From contig NZ_JMQM01000001.1 in the NCBI RefSeq assembly GCF_000733725.1, forward strand, positions 2,356,001 to 2,420,000: 64,000 nt of DNA. The letters run 5' to 3'. The translations under genes and the position numbers were made by a program. How positions within the stretch are numbered: position 1 is the stretch's first letter; each line of letters starts with the position of its first letter. Shown piece by piece: positions 7,579 to 16,214 of this stretch. The DNA is from Nitratireductor basaltis (GTDB taxonomy: Bacteria; Pseudomonadota; Alphaproteobacteria; Rhizobiales; Rhizobiaceae). The notes beneath the pieces were generated by a model that worked only from the letters and a program-made list of their open reading frames with translations, had not been told where the DNA came from and did no database searches.

Positions 7579-9510
7579 ATGGGGCATAAACTGCAAACCA
7601 TGATTTGGGGCTTGCACGGCAGGCTGGTTGACTACGCATGTGCGTCCGGGCGAGCAGACGAATATGGCCGCGAGATCGCGGGACGTTTCGTCACCCTGTT
7701 CCTTCTCGCGGCTCTCCTGATACCCTGGTTCATCTTCCAGTATTCCTATACCGGTTTCAATGAGGCCGCCTTGTCCCTGGCAATCGCCGGGATAGGCATG
7801 ATGTCATCGTTTTGGGTCTTCAAATATACCGGCAACGTCGCCTTCACCCGGGACACTTTCCTGGGTGCATTTTTCTGCTTTCTGGTCTGGCAATCGTTCT
7901 ATTTCGACGGATTGACACCGCCGGGTTCGGTCTGGCTGGTCGTCATGCCGGTGGTCAGCGTTCTTTTGGGGTCGCGACGTTCCGGCACGATCTGGCTCCT
8001 GATCTGCATCGCAGCGCTCTTCGTGTCCTATCTTGTGACCGACCAGTATCGGTTTACCGCGCATATCTACACCAGTCGCTACCAGCTCCTGCACACCATC
8101 AGCATCAGTTGCATGATGGTCGCGATATTCCTGTTCGTCAGCATGGTCGATGCCGCCCGGGCGAAAGCGTACCAGGCACTGGAAGAGACCGCGGCTTCGG
8201 TCCGGCTGCTGGCCGAAAGGGACGAGCTGAGCGGGCTGCACAACCGACGCTACTTCTATGAACGGCTCGAACAGCGACTGGCTCAGTATCCGCTCCAGGC
8301 CCATGCAGTACTCCTGACCGACCTCGACGGCTTCAAGGAAATCAATGACACGCACGGGCACCTGGTCGGCGACGAACTGATCAAGGCAGTCGCCAGCGCC
8401 TTCAGCGCAATCAGTGAAGGCGAAGATGCGGTTATTGCGCGTCTGGGCGGTGACGAATTTGCCATCCTGGTTTCAGGCGGGAATCTGGAAAATCGCGCTT
8501 CCCTGCTGGCACAGGCCCTGCTCGACCGCGTGCGTCACCCCTTCTATATGGCCGGCCACACAGCGCAAATCGGCGTCAGCATCGGCATTGCGGCGGCAGC
8601 CGAAACGGTGACCGCCTCGGAGCTTTTGCGGCGGGCTGATGTGGCCATGTATGCCGCCAAGCAAGGCGGCAAGAACCACTTCGTCATGTACGAGAACCGC
8701 CTGGACGCGCATCGCAGCCATCAGCTGCAGATGGCACAGGAGCTGGTTGAGGCAATGTCGGAAGGGAGGATCGAGGTTCACTACCAGCCGATCGTGGATG
8801 CCAAGACGCATGAGATCACGGCGGCAGAAGCCCTGGCACGGTGGACGCGCGCGGACGGCTCGAACATCTCGCCCGCGGAGTTCATCCGTATCGCCGAAGA
8901 AAGTGGCCTGATCAACGATCTTGGAGTTTACATCCTGAGACGCGCCTGCCGCGACGCGGTCGGATTCGGTAAACTGAAACTGTCGGTCAATCTGTCGCCG
9001 GTGCAGTTCACAAGCGAAAACCTCGTGGGCGACATCCTCGAAACGCTTCGCGAGACGAACTTCCCTGCCTCACAGCTTGAGCTGGAAGTAACCGAAACCT
9101 ATCTCATCGAGCACCCCGAACGGGCGCAGCCGGTCATCGAGAAGCTTCAGGCCGCCGGCATCACGGTCACACTGGATGATTTCGGCACGGGTTATTCGTC
9201 CATCGGTTATCTGCGGCAGTACGGCTTTGACCGCATGAAGATCGACAGATCGCTGGTCAGCGGCATTGCTGAAGACGAATCCGCGCGAAGCATCATCCAG
9301 GCAGCCGCCATTCTCGCCGAGAGTCTTTCCCTCAAACTCACAGCCGAGGGTGTGGAAAGCGAGGAAGAAGCCGTGCTTCTGCGTCTGGCAGGCTGCAGCG
9401 AGCTTCAGGGATATTTCTTTGGACGTCCGCAGCCGGTGGAGAATTTCACGGCGCTCCTCGAGGCATCCCCGTCCCGGCGAAGCGACCACGCTGAAAGCCA
9501 CCTGGCCTGA
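7579..9510 (+). CDS. Membrane-bound GGDEF-EAL cyclic-di-GMP enzyme
   Basis: A 643-residue protein with an N-terminal membrane sensor of about five or six segments (residues 33-195), a GGDEF domain and an EAL domain. The diguanylate cyclase active-site loop reads RLGGDEF near residue 290. No RxxD inhibitory site is visible five residues before it. The phosphodiesterase domain keeps AEALARW near 417, the loop LDDFGTGYSS, MKIDRSLV and TAEGVESEEE, so both halves look catalytically competent. Either or both activities may operate. The sensor matches no named domain I recognise with confidence. It stands alone between the iron genes and the convergent FNT gene, whose stop lies 3 bases away. Confidence 0.88.
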   Translation: MGHKLQTMIWGLHGRLVDYACASGRADEYGREIAGRFVTLFLLAALLIPWFIFQYSYTGFNEAALSLAIAGIGMMSSFWVFKYTGNVAFTRDTFLGAFFCFLVWQSFYFDGLTPPGSVWLVVMPVVSVLLGSRRSGTIWLLICIAALFVSYLVTDQYRFTAHIYTSRYQLLHTISISCMMVAIFLFVSMVDAARAKAYQALEETAASVRLLAERDELSGLHNRRYFYERLEQRLAQYPLQAHAVLLTDLDGFKEINDTHGHLVGDELIKAVASAFSAISEGEDAVIARLGGDEFAILVSGGNLENRASLLAQALLDRVRHPFYMAGHTAQIGVSIGIAAAAETVTASELLRRADVAMYAAKQGGKNHFVMYENRLDAHRSHQLQMAQELVEAMSEGRIEVHYQPIVDAKTHEITAAEALARWTRADGSNISPAEFIRIAEESGLINDLGVYILRRACRDAVGFGKLKLSVNLSPVQFTSENLVGDILETLRETNFPASQLELEVTETYLIEHPERAQPVIEKLQAAGITVTLDDFGTGYSSIGYLRQYGFDRMKIDRSLVSGIAEDESARSIIQAAAILAESLSLKLTAEGVESEEEAVLLRLAGCSELQGYFFGRPQPVENFTALLEASPSRRSDHAESHLA

Positions 9511-9513
9511 GCA

Positions 9514-10380
9514 TCAATCTTCTTCCTTCAGTTCCCTTGCAATCTGTCCGTGATTGAGCACTGCAACGAGGAGCACGCCGCCGAGGACATTGCCGAGCAG
9601 CGTTGGCAGGAAGAAGTCGAATACATAGGCACCGAAGGTGGCGTCCTTCATCACGACGAGATAGGCGGCCTCCACCGACCCGACAATGATATGCGCCAGA
9701 CCGGCTATGCCCACGACATAGGTCACGAGAATGATGACTAAGGGACGGGCGGCACCTGCAGACGGCAAGAGCCAGACCATCAGCGCGATAAGCCAGCCGG
9801 CGAATCCGGCCTTGATGAAAGTGGCTTCGAAGTCGTTTTCCAGCGCGTGACGACTGACCTCGAGAAATGCAATTCGCTCACTGGAATTGAAGGCGGGTGC
9901 TTCAGCGAGTCCGAGTGCGAACACCCAGGTGGCCGCGATATTGGCTGCAAGCACAAGCATCCATAGCGTCAGAACCTGACGAAGAGTCTTCAGATTCGGG
10001 TGATGCAGAAGGGGCAGTATCGGTGTGAGTGTATTCTCGGTGAACAATTGCTGCCGTCCGAGAATGACTATGAGGAAGCCGAAGGAATAGCCAAAGCTGG
10101 TCACAAGATCCCGCCAAGACGCGTCGGGGAGTTGCTCATGCAACAGACCTTCGGTCAGCAGGGACAGGCCCATGGACAGGCCGGCGGCGAAACCTGAAGC
10201 GAGCAAGGCGGAGACGGGTCGGCGGAGTTCGCTCTCCCCTTCCGCGCGAATGGTTTCGTGGATGAGCGCAGCGCTGGGACGGCCAGCCCTGTTTACGCTT
10301 TCGATTTCCTGCGGAGAGAGCCCCTCGAGAGAGTGGACCGAGAGTAGCCGGTCGGGCTTTGTTTCGCTGTTTTTCGCCAT
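9514..10380 (-). CDS. Formate/nitrite transporter (FNT) family protein, YfdC-like
   Basis: A 288-residue inner-membrane protein with six hydrophobic segments after a 50-residue hydrophilic N-terminus. The FNT family forms pentameric channels for small monovalent anions. Recognisable parts are the ASGFAAGLSMGLSLLTEG first helix, GRQQLFTENTLTP (the family's ENT loop) and the GLAHIIVGSVEAAYLV fifth helix. The extended N-terminus resembles E. coli YfdC more than FocA or NirC, so the substrate is not predicted. A stress-type promoter, GGAAC-N16-TGTT, lies 30-54 bases upstream. Confidence 0.8.
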   Translation of the reverse strand: MAKNSETKPDRLLSVHSLEGLSPQEIESVNRAGRPSAALIHETIRAEGESELRRPVSALLASGFAAGLSMGLSLLTEGLLHEQLPDASWRDLVTSFGYSFGFLIVILGRQQLFTENTLTPILPLLHHPNLKTLRQVLTLWMLVLAANIAATWVFALGLAEAPAFNSSERIAFLEVSRHALENDFEATFIKAGFAGWLIALMVWLLPSAGAARPLVIILVTYVVGIAGLAHIIVGSVEAAYLVVMKDATFGAYVFDFFLPTLLGNVLGGVLLVAVLNHGQIARELKEED

Positions 10381-10409
10381 TCAGTACCGCGCCCCGATAA
10401 TGCGGGGTC

Positions 10410-10434
10410 AACACCGCCTGGCGCGGTTGGTTCC
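10410..10434 (-). promoter_or_regulatory. EcfG-type stress promoter for the FNT gene
   Basis: On the minus strand GGAAC (10434-10430) is followed by 16 bases and TGTT (10413-10410), one base from the alphaproteobacterial EcfG consensus GGAAC-N16/17-CGTT. The predicted start of transcription is about 25 bases before the FNT start codon. Confidence 0.5.
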
Positions 10435-10585
10435 CCGGAGCTCAACTTCCCGGCTCGCAGAGAGGGCAAGGCGGCATCCAGAACACCAGATCCGTAAGAT
10501 GAACGCGCGCACGAACTTCCCAAACCGCAAATAGTTCGCATCGTCGGATTCACACTAGCGTGAGAGCGGATGTGAACGATTTTCG

Positions 10586-10610
10586 GGAACGTCGACCCAT
10601 CCGTTTCGTT
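10586..10610 (+). promoter_or_regulatory. EcfG-type stress promoter (perfect match)
   Basis: GGAAC at 10586-10590, 16 bases, CGTT at 10607-10610. This is an exact match to the general-stress sigma factor consensus and leaves a leader of about 50 bases before the secreted-protein gene at 10669. Confidence 0.7.
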
Positions 10611-10668
10611 GTCCAGCCCGAGGGAACGGCGAACACCAAACGCCAAACAGATGAAACGGAGTTAGAAA

Positions 10669-11022
10669 ATGAAAACGCTTGTTTATTCCACCGCCATTGC
10701 AGCACTTATCGGTGTTGGTAGCGCTTCCGCACAGACGTTCGAGCCAACCAACATGAACGACGATCCGACACCTTACACGCAGGAAATGGACACCACTGTC
10801 GGCAATACCCAGACCATGGGTGCACGCGTTGGCTTCTCGGCAGCATCCGGTTTCGGTCCCAGCGACCAGAATGACCAGCCGACCCCGCGCATCTTCGCGC
10901 ATCAGAACGACGGCTATGCCGCCACGTCCGGCATGACGACCGCTTCGGTCAGTGCGCAGCCTTCTGTTGCCGAGCGCAATTTCGAGCCAACCAACATGAA
11001 TGACGAGCAGACGCCGTACTGA
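10669..11022 (+). CDS. Small secreted protein with repeated FEPTNMND motif
   Basis: A 117-residue protein of no recognised family. Residues 1-22 form a signal peptide ending ASAQ. The mature part begins with FEPTNMNDDPTPY and the protein ends with FEPTNMNDEQTPY, so the same 13-residue motif caps both ends; a degenerate copy, DQNDQPTPR, lies in the middle. The protein is acidic, Asn/Thr/Pro-rich and without Cys, suggesting a flexible periplasmic or secreted protein. The start has GGAG 13 bases upstream. A perfect EcfG-type promoter precedes it and a strong terminator follows, so it is a one-gene stress-inducible unit. Confidence 0.75.
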   Translation: MKTLVYSTAIAALIGVGSASAQTFEPTNMNDDPTPYTQEMDTTVGNTQTMGARVGFSAASGFGPSDQNDQPTPRIFAHQNDGYAATSGMTTASVSAQPSVAERNFEPTNMNDEQTPY

Positions 11023-11045
11023 TCCGGTAAACGCAGATATCATTC

Positions 11046-11079
11046 AAAAAAAGCCGGGCGCATCGCGCCCGGCTTTTTT
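11046..11079. terminator. Bidirectional intrinsic terminator
   Basis: A GCCGGGCGC / GCGCCCGGC stem with loop ATC, flanked by seven A on the left and six T on the right. It ends the FEPTNMND-protein transcript on the plus strand. Confidence 0.92.
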
Positions 11080-11154
11080 GCTGGCTAAGCATCAGGAAGA
11101 TGCTGATTTCACTTAATTATTTTTCACAAGAACACAAAGCGTGACCAAATTTCC

Positions 11155-11179
11155 GGAACATCGTTGGAGTGTAATCGTT
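11155..11179 (+). promoter_or_regulatory. EcfG-type stress promoter (perfect match)
   Basis: GGAAC at 11155-11159, 16 bases, CGTT at 11176-11179. It matches the general-stress consensus exactly and leaves a leader of about 40 bases before the DUF1236 gene, with AGGAGA at 11212-11217 as its ribosome binding site. Confidence 0.7.
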
Positions 11180-11225
11180 GGGGCGGCAGAGGGACAGCGA
11201 AACCTCAATGAGAGGAGACAAAGTC

Positions 11226-11891
11226 ATGAAAAAGCTTCTTATGGCAACCACTGCAATGGTCTTTGCTGCCGGTACTGCGATGGCACAGGACGCCAGCAAT
11301 CAGAACGATGAGCAGCTGCCGGATACGGTCCAGACCAATAGCACCCAGTCCGGCCAGAAATCCTTCGGTGCTGCGGCCGGTGGCACGACTGGTGCCGTTG
11401 CCGGCGCGGTTGTCGGCGGTCCGATCGGCGCCATCGTAGGCGGTTTTGCAGGTGCGGTGATCGGTGCCGAGACTGCAGTTCCGGAGCCTGCCGTGAATTA
11501 CGTTGTCCAGAACCCGGTCAACCCGGTGGTCATTGATGCGGACATTTCCGCTGGTGCAACGCTGCCTGAAACGGTAAGCGTCCAGCCGATCCCCGAGCAT
11601 CCGGAATTCGCCTATGTCTACACGGACAGCCGTCCGATCATCGTGAAGGCTGACACCCGCGAGGTCGTCTATTCGCCGGGTTATTCCGTACCAGAAGAGA
11701 CGATCGCCTGGGTAAAGCAGAACCCGGCTGATCCAATCTCCGTGGATACCGACATCACCGTCGGCGCAACCCTCCCGGCAGAGGTGGAGCTGCGGACCAT
11801 CCCCAATAGCTCGGCATACTCCTATGTCTGGCTGGATTCCGGTCCGGCTCTGGTAGACGCCAAATCCCGCACCGTGGTCTGGGTGCAGTAA
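11226..11891 (+). CDS. DUF1236 protein with glycine-zipper and two DUF1236 repeats
   Basis: A 221-residue exported protein. Residues 1-20 form a signal peptide ending AMAQ, followed by DASNQNDEQLPDT, which faintly echoes the Asn/Asp-rich motifs of the preceding gene product. Residues 48-80 are a glycine-zipper segment (GAVAGAVVGGPIGAIVGGFAG) that may insert in or lie on a membrane. Two tandem DUF1236 copies follow, each running from a V-x(2)-NP stretch to a terminal VYTDSRP or VWLDSGP strand. DUF1236 is common in Hyphomicrobiales and its function is unknown. I chose the ATG at 11226 over an upstream TTG because of the signal peptide and ribosome binding site. Its promoter is EcfG-type. Confidence 0.8.
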   Translation: MKKLLMATTAMVFAAGTAMAQDASNQNDEQLPDTVQTNSTQSGQKSFGAAAGGTTGAVAGAVVGGPIGAIVGGFAGAVIGAETAVPEPAVNYVVQNPVNPVVIDADISAGATLPETVSVQPIPEHPEFAYVYTDSRPIIVKADTREVVYSPGYSVPEETIAWVKQNPADPISVDTDITVGATLPAEVELRTIPNSSAYSYVWLDSGPALVDAKSRTVVWVQ

Positions 11892-11930
11892 AGTGAATTA
11901 GCATCTCGCCTCGAAGGAGATGCGGCCAAA

Positions 11931-11960
11931 GGCCCTGCTGCCCGGCAGCAGGGCCTTTTT
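11931..11960 (+). terminator. Intrinsic terminator after the DUF1236 gene
   Basis: An 11-base-pair stem, GGCCCTGCTGC / GCAGCAGGGCC, with loop CCG and five T. Confidence 0.92.
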
Positions 11961-12050
11961 CTGATCGATTGAAGTTCCCTCCGGAGATTGACCGCTCCTT
12001 CGCCACATGGTCAAACCTCACGCTACAATAAGAGTGTTTGGGAGGCCCAA

Positions 12051-14216
12051 ATGGTGGAACGTGTCGAGATCAATGGACTGAAGGTTGCACGGGAGCTGCA
12101 CGACTTCGCGGTGAACAAAGCGATGCCTGGCACCGGAGTGGACGTGGAAACGTTCTGGCATGCCCTCTCCGAACTTGTTCACAAGCTGGCACCGAAGAAC
12201 CGGAAACTCCTGGAAAAACGCGAGAAGCTGCAGGCCCAGATCGACGAGTGGCACCGCGAGAACGGCGCCCCCTCCGACCTCGAGGCCTATGAGGCGTTCC
12301 TGCGGGAAATTGGCTATCTGCTGCCGGAAGGTGGGGACTTTAAGGTTCAGACCGACAATGTGGACCCGGAAATCGCCGAGATCGCCGGCCCGCAGCTCGT
12401 CGTGCCGGTGATGAATGCGCGCTATGCACTCAATGCTGCAAATGCTCGATGGGGCTCCCTCTATGACGCGCTATACGGCACCGATGCCATTCCCGAAGCG
12501 GATGGCGCGGAAAAGGGCTCGGGCTATAATCCTGAACGCGGCGCGAAGGTCATTGCATGGGGACGCGATTTTCTTGACGAAAGCGCCCCGCTGGACGGTG
12601 CAAGCTGGGCCGATGCGTCCGGCTTTTCCATCCAGGGTGGCAAGCTTGTTGTGAAGACGTCGGCCGGTGAAGTTTCGCTGCGCGATGAAGCGCAGTTTAC
12701 CGGGTACAAGGGCGATGCCGCCTCACCTCATGCCCTCATGGTAAGCCGCAACGGACTTGCTGCCGGCATCACCATCGATCACGACCACCCTATCGGCAAG
12801 ACGGACAAGGCCGGCATTGCCGATATTGTTCTGGAATCCGCACTTACCACCATCATGGACTGCGAGGATTCGGTTGCCGCCGTCGATGCGGAGGACAAGG
12901 TTCTGGCCTATGGCAACTGGCTCGGCCTGATGAAGGGGGACCTGCAGGAAGAGGTTTCCAAAGGCGGCAAGACCTTCACCCGCAAGCTCAATCCCGACTG
13001 GACCTTCAACGGGCCGGATGGGTCGGAGCGCAGCCTGAAGGGCCGCTCGCTCATGCTGGTGCGCAATGTCGGGCATCTGATGACCAACCCGGCCATCCTC
13101 GACCGTGATGGCAACGAGGTGCCGGAAGGCATCATGGATGCCATGTTCACCGCTCTCATCGCACTGCACGACATTGGCCCCAATGGCCGGCGCATGAACA
13201 GCCGCGAAGGCTCCATGTATGTGGTGAAGCCGAAGATGCACGGGCCGGAAGAAGTGGCCTTCGCCGTCGAGATCTTCTCGCAGGTCGAAGACGCGCTCGG
13301 CATGAAGCCCAACACGATCAAGATGGGCATCATGGACGAGGAACGCCGCACCACCGTCAATCTCAAGGAGTGCATCCGCGCTGCAAAAGAGCGGGTGGTC
13401 TTCATCAATACCGGCTTCCTCGACCGTACCGGCGACGAAATTCACACCTCGATGGAGGCCGGCCCCATGATCCGCAAGGGCGACATGAAACAGTCGACCT
13501 GGATCGCAGCCTATGAAAACTGGAACGTCGATATCGGCCTTGAATGCGGTCTTGCAGGCCATGCGCAGATCGGCAAGGGCATGTGGGCCATGCCGGACCT
13601 GATGGCTGCAATGCTGGAGCAGAAGATCGGACATCCTAAAGCCGGTGCAAACACGGCATGGGTGCCCTCACCCACCGCTGCAACGCTTCACGCCACGCAT
13701 TACCACAAGGTCAATGTGCGCGAGGTCCAGGAAGAGCTGAAGAAGCGCGAGCGCGCCAAGCTTTCCGATATCCTTTCCATTCCTGTCGCCACACGCCCCA
13801 ATTGGTCGGACGAGGAAATCGCGCAGGAGCTCGACAACAATGCGCAGGGGATCCTGGGCTACGTGGTGCGTTGGGTCGATCAGGGTGTGGGCTGCTCCAA
13901 GGTGCCGGACATCAACGATGTCGGCCTGATGGAAGACCGCGCGACCCTGCGCATTTCCGCTCAGCACATGGCCAACTGGCTGCATCACGACGTGGTCAGC
14001 AAAGAGCAGGTAATGGAAACGCTCAAGCGCATGGCGAAGGTCGTCGACGAGCAGAATGCGGGTGATCCGGCCTATCGCCCGATGGCGCCCGACTATGACA
14101 ATTCCATTGCCTTTCAAGCGGCCTGCGACCTCGTCTTCAAGGGTCGCGAGCAGCCGAGCGGCTATACAGAGCCGGTTCTTCATCGCCGCCGCCTTGAATT
14201 GAAGGCTGCGGGATAA
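12051..14216 (+). CDS. glcB: Malate synthase G
   Basis: A 721-residue enzyme condensing glyoxylate with acetyl-CoA to malate in the glyoxylate route; the G isoform is usually 720-730 residues. Signature stretches are [14 protein letters not shown] near residue 270, [14 protein letters not shown] near 337, [15 protein letters not shown] near 430 and [15 protein letters not shown] near 466, which include the metal-binding acidic residues. I chose the ATG at 12051 with GGGAGG at 12040-12045; the frame extends upstream without homology. The isocitrate lyase partner is not in the window. The tsaB start follows 13 bases later. Confidence 0.95.
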   Translation: MVERVEINGLKVARELHDFAVNKAMPGTGVDVETFWHALSELVHKLAPKNRKLLEKREKLQAQIDEWHRENGAPSDLEAYEAFLREIGYLLPEGGDFKVQTDNVDPEIAEIAGPQLVVPVMNARYALNAANARWGSLYDALYGTDAIPEADGAEKGSGYNPERGAKVIAWGRDFLDESAPLDGASWADASGFSIQGGKLVVKTSAGEVSLRDEAQFTGYKGDAASPHALMVSRNGLAAGITIDHDHPIGKTDKAGIADIVLESALTTIMDCEDSVAAVDAEDKVLAYGNWLGLMKGDLQEEVSKGGKTFTRKLNPDWTFNGPDGSERSLKGRSLMLVRNVGHLMTNPAILDRDGNEVPEGIMDAMFTALIALHDIGPNGRRMNSREGSMYVVKPKMHGPEEVAFAVEIFSQVEDALGMKPNTIKMGIMDEERRTTVNLKECIRAAKERVVFINTGFLDRTGDEIHTSMEAGPMIRKGDMKQSTWIAAYENWNVDIGLECGLAGHAQIGKGMWAMPDLMAAMLEQKIGHPKAGANTAWVPSPTAATLHATHYHKVNVREVQEELKKRERAKLSDILSIPVATRPNWSDEEIAQELDNNAQGILGYVVRWVDQGVGCSKVPDINDVGLMEDRATLRISAQHMANWLHHDVVSKEQVMETLKRMAKVVDEQNAGDPAYRPMAPDYDNSIAFQAACDLVFKGREQPSGYTEPVLHRRRLELKAAG

Positions 14217-14229
14217 CACATCGGCGCCC

Positions 14230-14901
14230 ATGAATATTCTTGCCATCGACACTGCCGCCAATCTCTGTGCCGCCTGCGTCTATGATCGCGCCGCAGGCGA
14301 GGTCAAAAGCCGGGTGGTGCTCGATATCGGCAAGGGGCATGCGGAACATGTGATGGATGTGGTGGAGCGCGCCCTGCAGGAAAGCGGGCTCTCCTATCCC
14401 CAGATCAAGGCCGTGGCCGTAAATTCCGGCCCCGGCTCCTTCACCGGCGTGCGTGTCGGCATTTCCGCCGCGCGCGGGATCGGCTTGGCGCATGACCGCC
14501 AGACCTGCGGCGTGAACGCGCTTGATGCGCTCGCATTCGAGGCTCGGGAAAAATATCCCGGCCGCAGCATTCTTGTGGCTACCGGCAATCGCGATGAAAG
14601 CCTTGCCTGTCTGGGCGTAGACGGAACTTCCGAATTCCCCTTCGTGAACTACGAATTGCTCTCTGCCGATGAGGCTCGCGAGAAGCTGGAACGGGACACG
14701 ATCCTTGTCGGCGATGGCGGCTGTCGCATTGCCAGGGCCCTCGGCCGTGACTGCGACTTCGACAGCGCAACGGCAGACATAACAAGCTTTGCCCGACTTG
14801 CTGCCAAGGCGCAGGGCACCATCCCGGCGGTTCCGCTTTATCTGCGCGACCCCGACGCAAAGCCGCAGTCAGAATTCGCGCTCGCGATCAGGGGCATCTG
14901 A
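14230..14901 (+). CDS. tsaB: tRNA t6A biosynthesis protein TsaB
   Basis: A 223-residue protein of the TsaB (YeaZ) family, the scaffold partner of TsaD in making N6-threonylcarbamoyladenosine on ANN-decoding tRNAs. It opens with NILAIDTAANLCAACVY and has SGPGSFTGVRVGISAARGIG near residue 65, the family hallmark. The length is normal. The rimI start follows after one base, the common tsaB-rimI pairing. The other t6A genes (tsaC, tsaD, tsaE) are not in the window. Confidence 0.93.
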   Translation: MNILAIDTAANLCAACVYDRAAGEVKSRVVLDIGKGHAEHVMDVVERALQESGLSYPQIKAVAVNSGPGSFTGVRVGISAARGIGLAHDRQTCGVNALDALAFEAREKYPGRSILVATGNRDESLACLGVDGTSEFPFVNYELLSADEAREKLERDTILVGDGGCRIARALGRDCDFDSATADITSFARLAAKAQGTIPAVPLYLRDPDAKPQSEFALAIRGI

Positions 14902-14902
14902 C

Positions 14903-15406
14903 GTGCTTTCCTTTGGCGGTTTTCGCAGACGCAGCTTCATCATCCGCGCCCTGGAGCGCGACGATTGCGCGCGTGTGTCGGAACTTCACGAGGAGAGTTT
15001 TGCGCGTCCGTGGTCGGAAGACGAGTTCGATGCACTTGTTACCCAATCCACCGTGTTCGGCTATGTCGCCGTACCCGAAGGTCGCCTAAAGGCGAAGGCG
15101 GAAGGTTTCGTGCTGGCGCGTCTTGCCGCCGGCGAAGCGGAAATTTTGACGATCTCGGTTTCGCGGTCGTGCCGCCGCAGAGGTCTTGGTCGCGATCTGA
15201 TGGACGCGACCTTGCGTCACCTCCATCATGAGCGCGCCGAAGCGCTGTTCCTTGAGGTCGACGAGAACAATGTCGCGGCGCTCGCGCTCTATCGCCGTCT
15301 CGGTTTCCAGAAAGTGGGCGAACGGCCCGACTACTATGGCGAAGGTCAGGCGCGGCGAAGCAATGCGTTGGTGATGCGCCGGGATCTTCATCCAAGGCAG
15401 GGATGA
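14903..15406 (+). CDS. rimI: RimI-type ribosomal-protein N-acetyltransferase
   Basis: A 167-residue GNAT acetyltransferase starting with GTG one base after tsaB. The acetyl-CoA binding motif reads VSRSCRRRGLGRDLM near residue 90, followed by LEVDENNVAALALYRRLGF and a C-terminal RPDYYGEGQARRSNALVM typical of RimI. RimI acetylates the N-terminus of ribosomal protein S18 and some other proteins. Its stop overlaps the acyltransferase start as ATGA, so the genes are probably one operon. Confidence 0.88.
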   Translation: MLSFGGFRRRSFIIRALERDDCARVSELHEESFARPWSEDEFDALVTQSTVFGYVAVPEGRLKAKAEGFVLARLAAGEAEILTISVSRSCRRRGLGRDLMDATLRHLHHERAEALFLEVDENNVAALALYRRLGFQKVGERPDYYGEGQARRSNALVMRRDLHPRQG

Positions 15407-16206
15407 TGGAAGCTTTGGGCCTTTATGCGCGGCTTGTGCTGGTTGCGCTCTACACTCTGCCGCTCATGCCGGTGCAAAGGCTGGCGCTCAGATTTGGGTG
15501 GCCGGATGAACGGATCATCCCGCGCCTGTGGCACCGGATGACGCTTTGGGTGCTGGGCATACGGGTGCGCAAATTTGGCAAACCGGCGCTGAACGGCCCG
15601 CTGATGATGGCAGCCAACCATGTTTCCTGGACCGATATCGTCGTGCTCGGCTCCATTTCCGGCGTGCATTTCATCGCCAAATCGGACATGGCCTCCTGGC
15701 CCATCCTTGGCACTTTCGCACGCATGCAACGTTCTGTCTTCGTTGAGCGGGAGCGCAAGCGTTCCTCTTCAGAACAGGCGCAGGAAATCGCCGAACGCCT
15801 CTCGGGTGGTGATCCGATGGTGCTTTTCGCAGAAGGCACGACTGGTGACGGCAATGGGGTCCTGCCCTTCAAGACGACACTTTTCGGTGCAGCCCAACTT
15901 GCACTGCAAAAGCTCGACGACCAGCATGTGACCATACAGCCCGTCGCCCTCGCCTACACCAAAAGCCACGGGATGAATCTCAACCGCCGTGAGCGCGCCC
16001 AGATCTCCTGGATCGGCGATCTTGATCTCTGGCCGCATCTGAAGACCGTGCTCAAGGCGCGACCGCTGGAAGTCGAGGTTCGTTTCGGTGAACCTTTGAG
16101 CTTTGCCGGAGCAGGTGATCGCAAGACCGTTGCTCGTGAAGCCGAACGGCAGGTACGTGCAATGCTCAGGCAGGCGCTGCGCGGTCGTGACACCGCGCAA
16201 CACTAG
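15403..16206 (+). CDS. olsA: 1-acylglycerol-3-phosphate-type acyltransferase, probably OlsA
   Basis: A 267-residue membrane-associated acyltransferase of the PlsC family. It has the NHVSWTDIV block (HX4D catalytic motif) near residue 73 and FAEGTT near residue 144. In Sinorhizobium the gene between rimI and miaB is olsA, which acylates lyso-ornithine lipid to ornithine lipid; the same neighbourhood here makes that role likely, but a phosphatidic-acid role (PlsC) cannot be excluded from sequence. It starts inside the rimI stop. Confidence 0.72.
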   Translation: MMEALGLYARLVLVALYTLPLMPVQRLALRFGWPDERIIPRLWHRMTLWVLGIRVRKFGKPALNGPLMMAANHVSWTDIVVLGSISGVHFIAKSDMASWPILGTFARMQRSVFVERERKRSSSEQAQEIAERLSGGDPMVLFAEGTTGDGNGVLPFKTTLFGAAQLALQKLDDQHVTIQPVALAYTKSHGMNLNRRERAQISWIGDLDLWPHLKTVLKARPLEVEVRFGEPLSFAGAGDRKTVAREAERQVRAMLRQALRGRDTAQH

Positions 16207-16214
16207 CTTCGTCA

